Origin: Alphaproteobacteria bacterium
GTDB taxonomy: Bacteria; Pseudomonadota; Alphaproteobacteria; TMED109
Assembly (NCBI GenBank): GCA_022825705.1
Contig: JAJDWH010000028.1
Span: 121,349 to 185,348, forward strand
Length of the DNA: 64,000 bases
Reading direction: 5' to 3'
The position numbers and the translations under genes are program-made. A model generated the notes under the pieces. That model saw only the letters and a list, made by a program, of their open reading frames with translations. It was not told the DNA's origin and made no database searches. Of this stretch, positions 26,988 to 36,199 are shown in pieces; positions within the stretch are counted from its first letter, which is position 1, and each line of letters starts with the position of its first letter.

Positions 26988-27496
26988 CGCTGCGTCCGAC
27001 CGGCGAAGGACGGGGACGCGGCCGCTGGCCCGGGGAGCTGACGGGCCGCCAGGTGTTCGCGATGCTGCTCGGGTTCTTCCTGCTGATCATCGCCGTGAAC
27101 GGCGTATTCATCTACCTCTCGCTTAGCTCGCACCCCGGTACGACCACGCGTGACGCCTACCGGGAAGGCCTGGAGTACAACCGCGTCCTCGAGCGCGCTG
27201 CGCGCCAGCAATCGCTCGGCTGGCAGGCGCGGATCCTCGCGGAGGGCGGCACGGTCAGCCTGGAACTGACCGACGCTGGCGGCCGGGCCGTGCGCGAGCT
27301 CGCCGGCACGGTCCAGGCCGTGCGCCCGACCCGTGATGGCGAGGACCGCAGTCACGCCGCCGTGGAGACCGCGCCGGGAACCTACGGGGTCGAGGGCCCG
27401 CCCTTGGCACCCGGCCGCTGGACAGTGGTCTTCGAGCTGGAGGACGGGGCGGGGCGGCGTTTCCGGGCGGAGAACGCCATCCTGGTGACCCGGTGA
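26984..27496 (+). CDS. ccoH: cbb3 oxidase assembly protein (CcoH/FixH)
   Basis: The protein has 170 residues with a single membrane helix (VFAMLLGFFLLIIAVNGVFIYL) near residue 25 followed by a periplasmic FixH domain. The signature YREGLEYNRVLERAARQQSLGW is conserved in the family. It overlaps ccoG by ATGA and is itself overlapped by ccoI, so translation is coupled. CcoH is needed for stable cbb3 oxidase assembly, probably together with the copper ATPase. Confidence 0.94.
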   Translation: MTLRPTGEGRGRGRWPGELTGRQVFAMLLGFFLLIIAVNGVFIYLSLSSHPGTTTRDAYREGLEYNRVLERAARQQSLGWQARILAEGGTVSLELTDAGGRAVRELAGTVQAVRPTRDGEDRSHAAVETAPGTYGVEGPPLAPGRWTVVFELEDGAGRRFRAENAILVTR

Positions 27497-29709
27497 GCGT
27501 GGCCCCGGCAGCGTCCGGCGTGGCCGCCGTCGATGACCTGTCCGCCTTCGTGGAGCGGGGCGGGGACGGAACCGCATCGCTCAGCCTGCTGGTGAACGAC
27601 GTGCACTGCGCCCAGTGCATCGCAACCGTCGAGCGCGCCATGCGCGCCGAGCCGGGCGTGCTCGATGCGCGGGTGAACCTTGCCGCCCGCCGGCTGCACC
27701 TCCGGTGGCGCGACGGCGTCGCCGATCCCGGATCCCTGGTGGAGCGCCTGGATCGGCTGGGCTATCCGGCGGTGCCCTACAGCCCGGCGACGATCTCCGG
27801 CGCGGACCGGGAGGAGCAGACGGCCCTGCTCCGCGCGCTTGCGGTCGCCGGGTTCGCCGCGGGCAACGTGATGCTGCTGTCCGTCGCGGTATGGGCGGGC
27901 GGGTCGACCGGCATGGCGGACAGCACACGCGCGCTAATGCACTGGGTCTCGGCGCTGATCGCGCTCCCGGCGATCGCCTACGCGGGGCTGCCGTTCTTCC
28001 GCTCTGCGGCTAAGGCGGTGGCTGCTCGCCGCGTCAACATGGACCTGCCGATCTCGGTGGCGGTCTGCGTCACCGGCGTGATCAGCCTGGCCGAGCTGCA
28101 AGCCGAGCGGCCGGACGTGTACTTCGACGCCGCTCTGATGCTGCTGTTCTTCCTGCTGGTCGGCCGGTACCTCGACCTCAGGACCCGCGGCGCCATGCGC
28201 TCGACGGCGGAGAACCTCGCCGCGCTCGCCGCCCAGCCGGCCACCGTGCTGCGCCCGGACGGCGTGCGCGAGTTCGTCCCGGCCCGTGCAGTCAGGCCCG
28301 GCAGCAGGGTGCTGGTCGCGGCCGGCGAGCGGATCCCGGTGGACGGCGACATTCTCTCCGGGTGCACGACGATCGACCGGAGCCTCTTGACTGGCGAGGC
28401 CACGCCCGAGACCACCGTGCCGGGCGACCGGGTCTACGCCGGCACGATCAATACCGGCGATCCCGTCACGCTGACGGCAACCGCGACCGGGGACGGCACG
28501 GTGCTGACCGAGATCGTCCGGCTGACGGAGGCGGCCGAGCAGGGCCGCTCGGTCTACGTCCGCCTAGCCGACCGGGCGGCCCAGCTCTACGCGCCCATCG
28601 TGCACTCGCTGGCGCTGCTGGCGTTTGCGGGCTGGTGGGGTATCGGCGGGCTCCCGCCGTGCGAGGCGCTGCTCATCGGGGTGGCGGTACTGATCATCAC
28701 CTGCCCCTGTGCCCTCGGGCTCGCAGTGCCCGCGGTGCAGGTCGTCGCCTGCAACCGGTTGCTAAAGCACGGCGTCCTGGTCAAGGCGGGGGATGCGCTG
28801 GAGCGCCTTGCGACGATCGACACCGTCCTCCTCGACAAGACGGGCACGCTCACCTTCGGGCGCCCGGAGATCGTCGAGCGCGACGAGCTTGAGGACGGCG
28901 ACCTCCGGGCCGCGGCCGCGCTGGCGGGTGCGAGCCGGCATCCGCTGTGCCGGTCGGTCGTGCAGGCCGCGGGCTCCGTACCGGTGCATGACGACGTGCG
29001 GGAGGAGACCGCGATGGGCCTGGTTGCGGGGTCCGGTGGGGACGAGATCCGGCTCGGCAATCGCGCCTGGTGCGCGGTGCCGCGCGCAGAGGGCGACACC
29101 CCGGAGGGGCCGGAGCTGTGGCTGCGACGCCCAGGGCGGGAGCCGGTGCGGATCGGGTTTGCCGACCGGCTCCGCCCGGATGCCGGGGCGTTCGTCGCCT
29201 GGCTGAAGCGGCAGGGCTTCGGCGTCGAGCTGTTCTCGGGCGACCGGGTGCCGGCTGTCCGGAGCGCCGCCGAGGCCCTCGGCATCGACGCCTGGCAGGC
29301 CGAGGCGAGGCCCGCAGAGAAGCTCGCGCGGCTGGATGCGCTCAGGGAGGCCGGCCGGTGCGTCCTGATGGTGGGCGACGGGCTGAACGACGCGCCGTCG
29401 CTCGCCGGTGCCGACGCCTCGATCTCGCCGGCGGCCGGCGCCGACCTCGCCCAGACGGCGGCGGACGTGGTTTTCCAGGGCGAGCGGCTCGAAAGTGTCG
29501 CCGTCACCGTCGGGGTTGCGCGGCGGGCGAGGCGGCTCGTCCTTCAGAACTTCGCGCTGGCGGCCGGGTACAATGTGCTGGCGGTGCCGCTGGCGGTCGC
29601 GGGCCACGTCACGCCGCTGATTGCCGCCGCCGCCATGTCGGCCTCGTCCATCGTGGTGACCGTCAACGCCTTGCGCCTCGGGCGCGGCGGTGGGAGCCCG
29701 CTCGCATGA
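27493..29709 (+). CDS. ccoI: Copper-transporting P-type ATPase for cbb3 assembly (CcoI/FixI)
   Basis: The protein has 738 residues and starts at a GTG overlapping the ccoH stop. It is a P1B-type ATPase of the inner membrane that exports Cu(I) for insertion into cbb3 oxidase. Visible features are an N-terminal metal-binding domain with HCAQCIATVERAM, the actuator LLTGEATP, the transport motif CPCALGLAVP, the phosphorylation site LLDKTGTLTFGRP and the hinge MVGDGLNDAPSLAGAD. Eight membrane segments are expected. The organisation ccoG-ccoH-ccoI-ccoS with 4-bp overlaps is typical. Confidence 0.96.
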   Translation: MSVAPAASGVAAVDDLSAFVERGGDGTASLSLLVNDVHCAQCIATVERAMRAEPGVLDARVNLAARRLHLRWRDGVADPGSLVERLDRLGYPAVPYSPATISGADREEQTALLRALAVAGFAAGNVMLLSVAVWAGGSTGMADSTRALMHWVSALIALPAIAYAGLPFFRSAAKAVAARRVNMDLPISVAVCVTGVISLAELQAERPDVYFDAALMLLFFLLVGRYLDLRTRGAMRSTAENLAALAAQPATVLRPDGVREFVPARAVRPGSRVLVAAGERIPVDGDILSGCTTIDRSLLTGEATPETTVPGDRVYAGTINTGDPVTLTATATGDGTVLTEIVRLTEAAEQGRSVYVRLADRAAQLYAPIVHSLALLAFAGWWGIGGLPPCEALLIGVAVLIITCPCALGLAVPAVQVVACNRLLKHGVLVKAGDALERLATIDTVLLDKTGTLTFGRPEIVERDELEDGDLRAAAALAGASRHPLCRSVVQAAGSVPVHDDVREETAMGLVAGSGGDEIRLGNRAWCAVPRAEGDTPEGPELWLRRPGREPVRIGFADRLRPDAGAFVAWLKRQGFGVELFSGDRVPAVRSAAEALGIDAWQAEARPAEKLARLDALREAGRCVLMVGDGLNDAPSLAGADASISPAAGADLAQTAADVVFQGERLESVAVTVGVARRARRLVLQNFALAAGYNVLAVPLAVAGHVTPLIAAAAMSASSIVVTVNALRLGRGGGSPLA

Positions 29710-29864
29710 ACATCCTGCTGATTCTCATTCCGGCCGCCCTGCTGCTGGGGCTGCTCGGCCTCGCGGGCTTTCTCTGGGCGCTGAAGAGCGGCCAGTTCGA
29801 GGATCTGGAGGGCGCCTCGGAGCGGATCCTGATCGACGAGGAGGACCGGAACCGGGAGGACTGA
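29706..29864 (+). CDS. ccoS: cbb3 oxidase maturation protein (CcoS/FixS)
   Basis: The protein has 52 residues with one helix (LLILIPAALLLGLLGLAGFLWAL) followed by the hallmark KSGQFEDLEGASERIL and an acidic tail. It overlaps ccoI by ATGA and closes the ccoNOQP-GHIS block. CcoS is required for cofactor insertion into the oxidase. Confidence 0.95.
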   Translation: MNILLILIPAALLLGLLGLAGFLWALKSGQFEDLEGASERILIDEEDRNRED

Positions 29865-29878
29865 ACCAGCGGCTCCGC

Positions 29879-30679
29879 CTAAGGCGATTCCCCGTCCGGG
29901 CTGCCGAGGACGTCGCGGTAGCAATGCCAGCTGGCATGGCCCAGAAGCGGAAAGAACAGGATCAGCCCCAAGAGCAGCGTCGCGATGCCGACCGCGGTGA
30001 AGATCGCGATCAGCCACGCCCATAGCATCATCGGGACGAAGTTGTCGCGGACGGACACGAGGCTCGCGATCGTGGCCGTCATCGCGTCGACCTCCCGGTC
30101 GACGAGCAGCGGAATGGACACCACCGAAATCGCGTATGCGGCGAAGGCAAGGACGGCGCCGAACGCGGTGCCGACCGCGAGGAACGTGACCCCCTGCATG
30201 GACAGGAACAGTGACTCGAACAGGGTGGCGAGCGGCGGCGTTGCGGAGCCGAAGAACAGCGCAAAGAGCAGCGTCGCGATCCGCATCCAGACCAGGGCGA
30301 GGAGCAGCAGGACCATCCCCATGTACGCAAGCTGCAGCGGCGCGCGCCGCACGGCGCCGATCACGTCGGCGAGGCCGAACGGCTTCTCCTCGCCGTACCG
30401 GCGGCTCATCTCGTAGAGCCCGACCGCAATGATGGGCCCGCCGAACATGAAGCCGGCCGCCAGCGGCAGCAACAGGTAGACCAGGTCGAAGAAGTAGAGG
30501 CAGGCCAGCACTGCGTAGCTGAGCAACGTGACGAACAGCCCGTAGCACAGGCTGATCGCCGGGCGCATCCAGAGATCGCTCCAGCCTGCGGAGAGCCACC
30601 CCCAGACGTTGTCCGACTGGATCGGCCGAATCCGGATATCGGCCAGAGACACCGCCGTCATGCCCGTGCTCCCGTCCAT
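29879..30679 (-). CDS. DUF2189 integral membrane protein
   Basis: The protein has 266 residues with about six membrane segments and the opening VSLADIRIRPIQSDNVWGWL, which matches DUF2189 proteins. This family is often annotated as a putative membrane protein associated with cytochrome c oxidase, and it converges on ccoS here with only 14 bp between stops. A start at 30679 or at 30661 is possible. Its function is unknown; the location supports, but does not prove, a link to terminal oxidase biogenesis. Confidence 0.87.
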   Translation of the reverse strand: MDGSTGMTAVSLADIRIRPIQSDNVWGWLSAGWSDLWMRPAISLCYGLFVTLLSYAVLACLYFFDLVYLLLPLAAGFMFGGPIIAVGLYEMSRRYGEEKPFGLADVIGAVRRAPLQLAYMGMVLLLLALVWMRIATLLFALFFGSATPPLATLFESLFLSMQGVTFLAVGTAFGAVLAFAAYAISVVSIPLLVDREVDAMTATIASLVSVRDNFVPMMLWAWLIAIFTAVGIATLLLGLILFFPLLGHASWHCYRDVLGSPDGESP

Positions 30680-31393
30680 TCGCAGGATGCCGTGGCGAGC
30701 CCGATCGCCGCCCTTCGCCGGGAAACGCGCCCGATGGAGGACTCGCGCGCTGCCTCCGCACTATGGCGTAGGCCGCCCGCAGGGTCCACCGGGGGGCCGG
30801 CGCCGCCTTTGGCGTACAGCGCCGCCTCGCGCCGCGCGGATGTAAATAATTCCGGATTTATCGCCAAATTTCACGTAAAAGTTATAAAACTAGGCCAAAA
30901 CATCATTTGGGAGTCATTGTTCTTGCTTAACGTTCGGCTGTTTCGTGCGCTCGGTCCTGCCGCGGCGCTACGGTGCATACGGTGCACGTGCCGGCTGGTA
31001 CCGCATGCGGTCTGGCGGGGGCAAGGCGATGCGGCCTGCCGCTATTGCGGGACAGGGGTCGGATTGATATTCCACGACCGGAAAGATCATCCGCGCTGTA
31101 TCTCCACGAGCCCCGGCGATGCCCGGATCATGTCGGCGTCACGGCCCCATTGGCGCCGCCGGCCTCGCGCCAGGCGTTCCGCGGCCTCACTTCCCGGATG
31201 TCAGATTCGAGCCGCGTTGTCGTGCAGTCACATGCGTAGAGTGAACCTTGAACACCACTAACGGGAACGATCTTCCAGTGTCCACTGACCTCCAGCTTCC
31301 AACCGGACGAAGGGCGGCCGACGGCCCGCGCCACGCTAGAGCCGGTCGGCCGCCACGCCCCGAGGCGCAGCAGCCGGGAAGGGCCCGGACGGG
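30680..31393. other. Long intergenic region with an AT-rich patch
   Basis: 714 bp separate the DUF2189 gene from the TcuA-like gene. Positions 30841-30940 are strikingly AT-rich for this genome (ATGTAAATAATTCCGG to AAAGTTATAAAACTAGG). They could hold promoters or foreign DNA. A forward frame contains CIRC and CRYC pairs that resemble a zinc ribbon, but it lacks a start and codon bias, so I do not call a gene. Confidence 0.4.
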
Positions 31394-32899
31394 ATGACCG
31401 AAACGCTGACAACCGACGTCGTGGTCGTGGGCGGCGGCAACGCCGCACTCACGGCGGCACTGGCGGCGGCCGAGGCCGGGGCGTGCGTGCACCTGCTGGA
31501 GGCAGCGCCGGAGGAGGAGCGGGGCGGCAACAGCGCCTATACCGCCGGCGCGATGCGCGTGGTCTTCGACGGCACCAAGGCACTACGTGCCCTGATGCCC
31601 GATCTATCGGATCGCGAGCTGGTGGACACCGACTTCGGCGCCTATCGCGAAGCCGACTACTACGACGACATGGCCCGGCTCACCCAGTACCGCGCCGACC
31701 CGGGCCTGGTGGAGCAGCTCGTGACTGGCAGCCATGGCGCACTGTGCTGGCTGCGCGGCAAGGGCGTGCGGTTCCAGCCGAGCTACGGCCGCCAGGCCTT
31801 CAAGCAGGAGGATGGCCGCTTCCGCTTCTGGGGCGGGCTCGCCGTCGAGGCGTGGGGCGGCGGCCCGGGCCTGGTCGCGGCGCTCTACCAGGCTGCGGAG
31901 AAGGCAGGGGTCACCGTCCGGTACCGGGCACACGCACGCTCCCTGATCGCCGACGATTCCGGCGTAAAGGGCGTCCGCGCGCGCATCGAGGGGCGCAGCT
32001 TCGACGTGCGCGCCCGGGCCGTCGTGCTCGCGTGCGGCGGCTTCGAGGCCAATGCCGCCTGGCGGGCACGCTATCTCGGCCCCGGCTGGGACCTCGCCAA
32101 GGTGCGCGGCACCCGCTTTAACCAGGGGGACGGGATCCGCATGGCGCTGGAGGCCGGGGCCATGCCGGCCGGCAACTGGTCCGGTTGTCACGCGGTCGCC
32201 TGGGACCGCAACGCGCCCGATTACGGGGACCTCGCCGTGGGCGACGGCTTCCAGAAGCACAGCTATCCCTTTTCCATCGTCGTCAATGCGGAGGGCAAGC
32301 GCTTCGTCGACGAGGGCGCCGACTTCCGCAACTACACTTATGCCGCCTACGGCCGGCGGGTGCTGGAGCAGCCGGGCCAGTTGGCGTGGCAGGTGTTCGA
32401 CGCGAAGGTGAGCCACCTGCTGCGCGACGAGTACCGGATCCGGCAGGTGACCCGGGCGAAGGCCGACACACTGGAGGCCCTTGCGGAACGGATGGAGGGA
32501 ATCGACGGCGCGCGGTTCCTCGCGACTGTCCGGACCTACAACGACGCCGTGGCCACCGACGTTCCCTTTGACCCGACGGTGAAGGACGGCCGCGGTACTC
32601 GCGGGCTCGACCCGCCCAAGTCGAACTGGGCCAACCGGATCGAGACCCCGCCCTTCGAGGCCTATGCCGTGACCTGCGGCATCACCTTCACCTTCGGCGG
32701 CGTCGCGATTGACCCGGAAGCCAGAGTGCAGGCGGTCTCCGGCGCCCCGATTCCGGGCCTGTTCGCGGCCGGCGAGCTGGTCGGCGGTCTCTTCTACGGC
32801 AATTACCCCGGTGGCACCGGCCTGGTTTCGGGCGCGGTCTTCGGCCGCCTCGCCGGCACCGGCGCGGCCCGCTTCGCACGGGAGGGTGGGGATACATGA
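31394..32899 (+). CDS. FAD-dependent tricarballylate dehydrogenase-like protein (TcuA family)
   Basis: The protein has 501 residues and is a flavoprotein of the succinate dehydrogenase/fumarate reductase flavoprotein family. The FAD-binding VVVVGGGNAALTAALAAAEAG motif is at the N-terminus, RGGNSAYTAGAMR follows near residue 40, and the active-site region GDGFQKHSYPFSIVVN lies near residue 285. The FAD closing motif GLFAAGELVGGLFYGNYPGGTGL is near residue 455. Motifs and length fit TcuA, which oxidises tricarballylate to cis-aconitate. No tcuB or tcuC gene is adjacent, so the substrate may be another carboxylic acid. The next gene overlaps by 4 bp, showing translational coupling. Confidence 0.87.
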   Translation: MTETLTTDVVVVGGGNAALTAALAAAEAGACVHLLEAAPEEERGGNSAYTAGAMRVVFDGTKALRALMPDLSDRELVDTDFGAYREADYYDDMARLTQYRADPGLVEQLVTGSHGALCWLRGKGVRFQPSYGRQAFKQEDGRFRFWGGLAVEAWGGGPGLVAALYQAAEKAGVTVRYRAHARSLIADDSGVKGVRARIEGRSFDVRARAVVLACGGFEANAAWRARYLGPGWDLAKVRGTRFNQGDGIRMALEAGAMPAGNWSGCHAVAWDRNAPDYGDLAVGDGFQKHSYPFSIVVNAEGKRFVDEGADFRNYTYAAYGRRVLEQPGQLAWQVFDAKVSHLLRDEYRIRQVTRAKADTLEALAERMEGIDGARFLATVRTYNDAVATDVPFDPTVKDGRGTRGLDPPKSNWANRIETPPFEAYAVTCGITFTFGGVAIDPEARVQAVSGAPIPGLFAAGELVGGLFYGNYPGGTGLVSGAVFGRLAGTGAARFAREGGDT

Positions 32900-33786
32900 G
32901 CGGCGAGCGCATCGGCTTCGTCGGCGTCGGCGTCATGGGCGAGCCCATGTGCCGCAACCTCGTCCGCCGACACGACGGGCCGGTGACCTGCTACGACCTC
33001 GACCCGGCGCCCCTGGAGCGGCTCGCCGCCGCAGGCGTGCGGGTGGCATCGTCCCTCGCCGATCTCGCCGACAATGCGGACCTCGTGTTTCTGTCCCTCC
33101 CTTCGGGTCGCGAGGTGCGGGCGGTGTGCCTAGGCGACGGCGGCCTGATCGAGCGGATCAGTGCCGGGCGGACAGTAGTCGACGCCAGCACCGCGCCGCC
33201 GGCGCTCGCCCGCGACCTCGACGATGCCTTCGGCCGGCGTGGCATCGCCTTCTGTGATGCGCCGGTCGCCCGCACCCGGCAGGCGGCCATTGAGGCCACG
33301 CTCAGCATCATGGTGGGCGGCGACGTAGCGCTGGTGGAGCGCCTGCGCCCGGTGCTCGCGCACGTCGCCAGCGACGTGACCCATTGCGGGCCCGTCGGCA
33401 GCGGGCAGGCGGTCAAGATCTTGAACAACATGATCCTCTTCCAGAACGTCCGGGCAGTCGCGGAGGGCCTCGCGATCGCGCGCCGCCAGGGAGTCGCGCC
33501 CGAGACTTTTCTGGAGGCGGTGGGCCGGAGTTCAGGCGACAGCTTCGCGCTTCGCAATCACGGCATGAAGGCGATTCTCGCGGAGCACTACCCCGAGGGC
33601 GCGTTCCCCGTGACCTACGCGATGAAGGACCTCGACTATGCGCTTGAGCTCGCGGCGGAGGCGGACATCGACGCGGCGGGCGCAGATCTGGTGAAGGCAC
33701 TGTTCGACGAAGCGGTCGAGAGCGGGCTCGGCGAGCGCTACCACCCGGTGATCGCCACCCTGATTGACCGCGAGCAGTCCAACTGA
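32896..33786 (+). CDS. NAD(P)-dependent beta-hydroxyacid dehydrogenase (3-hydroxyisobutyrate dehydrogenase family)
   Basis: The protein has 296 residues. The Rossmann motif GFVGVGVMGEPMCRNLVRR is at the N-terminus, the substrate-binding DAPVARTRQAAIEATLSIMVGG near residue 118, and the catalytic lysine in GPVGSGQAVKILNNM near residue 172. This layout is that of 3-hydroxyisobutyrate, tartronate-semialdehyde and related dehydrogenases. The usual DAPVSGG reads DAPVART, so substrate preference may differ. Its ATG overlaps the TcuA-like stop, and the two probably act on one carboxylic-acid pathway. Confidence 0.9.
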   Translation: MSGERIGFVGVGVMGEPMCRNLVRRHDGPVTCYDLDPAPLERLAAAGVRVASSLADLADNADLVFLSLPSGREVRAVCLGDGGLIERISAGRTVVDASTAPPALARDLDDAFGRRGIAFCDAPVARTRQAAIEATLSIMVGGDVALVERLRPVLAHVASDVTHCGPVGSGQAVKILNNMILFQNVRAVAEGLAIARRQGVAPETFLEAVGRSSGDSFALRNHGMKAILAEHYPEGAFPVTYAMKDLDYALELAAEADIDAAGADLVKALFDEAVESGLGERYHPVIATLIDREQSN

Positions 33787-34114
33787 CCGGAGAAGGAAGC
33801 GCCTTGGCGGAGGTTGCCGGCATGCTCCTGACCGCCTTGCGAAGCGAGTTGTTTCACCACGCAGCTCGGCGACGCGCTCTTTAGCAGCATCCGCCGCCGT
33901 CAGCACTTGCCGCCGGAGGTTTGGCGGTCGTTGCCGGAACCTGCTTTGAGCAACAGCATCGACTCGCTCATCGTGAATTCTGTGCCGTCGGCTGCCGATT
34001 CTTGGAAGCTCCCGCGGGTGTCGGCATCATGGGGCGCACAATTGCTCTGCAATTCAAGACGGCCCGGACAGGTCGGTTTTGACCGACCGTCCAGCGGCCG
34101 GGGAGCGAAGCATC
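33787..34114. other. Intergenic stretch without recognised gene
   Basis: This 328-bp gap precedes the propeller protein. One forward frame (about 33855-34040) reads as protein-like around GDALFSSIRRRQHLPPEVW but has no start or recognisable family. It may be a remnant. A GGGGAG site at 34100-34105 belongs to the next gene. Confidence 0.3.
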
Positions 34115-35101
34115 ATGGAAGTTTGCGCAGGAACCAGCGAAGGCGTCTTTGTCGTGGCGGAAGGGGCTGCCAAGCAGGTTCTTCGGAGCCGCGACGTCCG
34201 CGAACTAGTTCGTATCGACGGATCATGCTTTGCCGGCACGGACGACGGCCTGTACGTGTCGAACGACTCTGGCCGGACGTGGGCACCGTCGGGTCTTCAA
34301 GGCAGGGAAGTGTGGCAGGTCCGCACCGACCGTAGCGGGACGCTTTATGCGGGGACGGCGCCCACGGGGCTGTTCCGGAGCGACGATCACGGGGCCACCT
34401 GGACGGAGGTCGTGGGCCTCGCGCAGTTGGCAGAAGCCGGAAGTTGGCAGATTCCCTTGAACCCACCGGTCGCGGCACGAGCGCGCGCTCTGGTCGTTGA
34501 CGGTACGCGCATTCTGGCCGGCGTCGAAGTGGGCGGCCTTGCCCTGTCCGAGGATGCGGGCGAGACTTGGTCGGTAGTCCTGCCCGGCGACAATCCGGAC
34601 CTGCACATGCTGTTCGCGCACCCGGCGGAGCGAGACACCCTGTACGCGTCTACCGGATACGGGCGCCTGGACGGGGTGGCGGAGATGGTGGAGGGCAATG
34701 CCGGCGTATTTCGATCCGATGATGGCGGCCGCACCTGGACCTACACGTGGAAGGGCATAACGCCGCGCTACTCTCGGCCAATGTGCATCGATCATCGCGC
34801 GCCGTACGGGCTGACCGTCGCGAGCGCGCCTTCAGCATTCTCGAACTGTCGCGAGGAGAATGGCGCGCAGGCCATGCTCTTCCGGTCCGAGGATGGCGGC
34901 GAGTCGTGGCGCTCGCTGTGCGACGAGGCCCATTCACCGAGCTTGGCCAACTTCCACGGTCTGGCTGTGGACCCGGAGGCGCCGGGAGGCGTACTGGTCG
35001 GCACGGATACCGGGGAAGTATGGCGCGTCAGCGACAGGGCCGGGTGGGAGCTGTGCGGCGAGGGCATGCCGACCGTACTTTCCCTTGCGGCGTGGGCCTG
35101 A
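34115..35101 (+). CDS. Asp-box (BNR) repeat beta-propeller protein
   Basis: The protein has 328 residues. The ATG at 34115 is chosen because GGGGAG lies about 10 bases upstream. Asp-box signatures recur: SNDSGRTWAPSG, RSDDHGATWTEV, SEDAGETWSVV, RSDDGGRTWTYT and RSEDGGESWRSL. This is typical of a sialidase/YCF48-like beta-propeller. No signal peptide is visible, so it is probably cytosolic. Sialidase catalytic residues cannot be confirmed, and such proteins in bacteria are often annotated only as exo-alpha-sialidase-like. Function unknown. Confidence 0.82.
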   Translation: MEVCAGTSEGVFVVAEGAAKQVLRSRDVRELVRIDGSCFAGTDDGLYVSNDSGRTWAPSGLQGREVWQVRTDRSGTLYAGTAPTGLFRSDDHGATWTEVVGLAQLAEAGSWQIPLNPPVAARARALVVDGTRILAGVEVGGLALSEDAGETWSVVLPGDNPDLHMLFAHPAERDTLYASTGYGRLDGVAEMVEGNAGVFRSDDGGRTWTYTWKGITPRYSRPMCIDHRAPYGLTVASAPSAFSNCREENGAQAMLFRSEDGGESWRSLCDEAHSPSLANFHGLAVDPEAPGGVLVGTDTGEVWRVSDRAGWELCGEGMPTVLSLAAWA

Positions 35102-35297
35102 CAGCTGCACCGACTTGGCAAGGCCGTGTTCGCACGTGATCACAAACACCTCGCAATTGTCGGGAAGTTGCTTGGTCAAGCGCAGGTGCAGGCGATCGCG
35201 CTAGGGCGACCCGGTTTGTGACTCCGTTCAGAAAGCTACGACGCGTATGACTGCGAGCGACGACGGAAAACTTGCCCCCGACGTGTAGCGCGTCGCT

Positions 35298-35640
35298 CAC
35301 GATGCGAAGGTGTAATCGGTCTGCCATTCGTCGCCATCTTCGCTGAGCGCCCTCACCACGGCCTCAGGGTCTTGGTCGGTGACGATCAACCGAACGCGGG
35401 CCGCCTCGTCGGGGACGCCTTGTCGTTGCTCCCACTCCTGAAGTGTTCGCACATCCAGATCGAATCGGTCTGCGAAATTCTGTCTATTCAGCCGGAGCCG
35501 CTTGTGGAGGGCGACAATCAGGCTGGCCGCGAATCATCGACGATCCGACTCGGCAACTTCGTCTTACCGCGGACGTGGGCGAGAACCGTGCCATGCGCCG
35601 TTTCGGTGTCCCGTCCGGGCTCGGTGCACTCCATGCTCAT
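35298..35640 (-). pseudogene. NadS-like XRE antitoxin, frameshifted
   Basis: On the reverse strand, MSMECTEPGRDTETAHGTVL runs to KLPSRIVDDSRPA and a stop near 35518. The adjacent frame continues IVALHKRLRLNRQNFADRF, then DVRTLQEWEQRQGVPDEAAR and DPEAVVRAL to a stop at 35298. The joined product of about 114 residues matches the NadS/XRE antitoxin pattern KRLxLSQxxFAxRFGLDVRTLQxWEQG. A single deleted base near 35519 explains the break. An intact toxin partner was not found. The flanks 35102-35297 and 35641-36037 hold no recognised gene; the stretch 35880-36000 is AT-rich. Confidence 0.68.
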
Positions 35641-36037
35641 CGTCCAGTTGTCCTCTACCGCAGCGGCTTCTCGATCTTGATCGCCCCTCGGTCCGACCGA
35701 ACAAGGCATTCCCGAGTCAGGCGGTATTTCGTCGAGCGGCAGGAAACCGCGCGTCATTCCGTTCCGGCAACAGGCCCAGCCTGCAAGCGATCAAGCGGAG
35801 CCGCCCAGCAATTGTGGTTCCGGGTAGTCCGACGTCAGGGGCACCCCGGGCCGCTGCACCAAATCGTACATATATCCGACTTCTCAGGTCATAAGGTTTT
35901 TTGGTCGTGAATCATGGTCCATATATCTGGAGGTATAAGGCTTCGCAAATGAGTCATGCACAAAATAAAGTGTTCATTTATTTGAGATTGCCGGCTATCT
36001 TCAGATCGTAGCAACCCACCATTCACGGAGGGCTCTA

Positions 36038-36175
36038 GTGCGTACGTTGACGGAATTCGTCCGCTGGGTGGCTTTGGCCATGTTCGTCGCGTCAACGACA
36101 ACCGCGGCAGTCACAACGGCTACTGCCACGGAAGTATCGGCCAACCCCTGCCCGAACAACAGCGCGCTTTCCTGA
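36038..36175 (+). CDS. Short signal-peptide-like ORF in frame with the downstream hydrolase
   Basis: This is 45 codons from a GTG with GGAGGG 6 bases upstream. The sequence has the form of a signal peptide: TLTEFVRWVALAMFVASTTT with a following alanine/threonine-rich region, then EVSANPCPNNSALS and TGA. The frame after the TGA stays open into the alpha/beta hydrolase ATG at 36200. It may be the severed export signal of that hydrolase or an independent small secreted peptide. Confidence 0.5.
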   Translation: MRTLTEFVRWVALAMFVASTTTAAVTTATATEVSANPCPNNSALS

Positions 36176-36199
36176 GTTCGAGTCGCCAGCGAAACACCG

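Noticed and set aside
30950..31100. Zinc-ribbon-like CxxC pairs in a forward frame
   Set aside because: There is no start codon with a ribosome site, the rest of the frame looks random, and spacing does not match a known small zinc-finger family.
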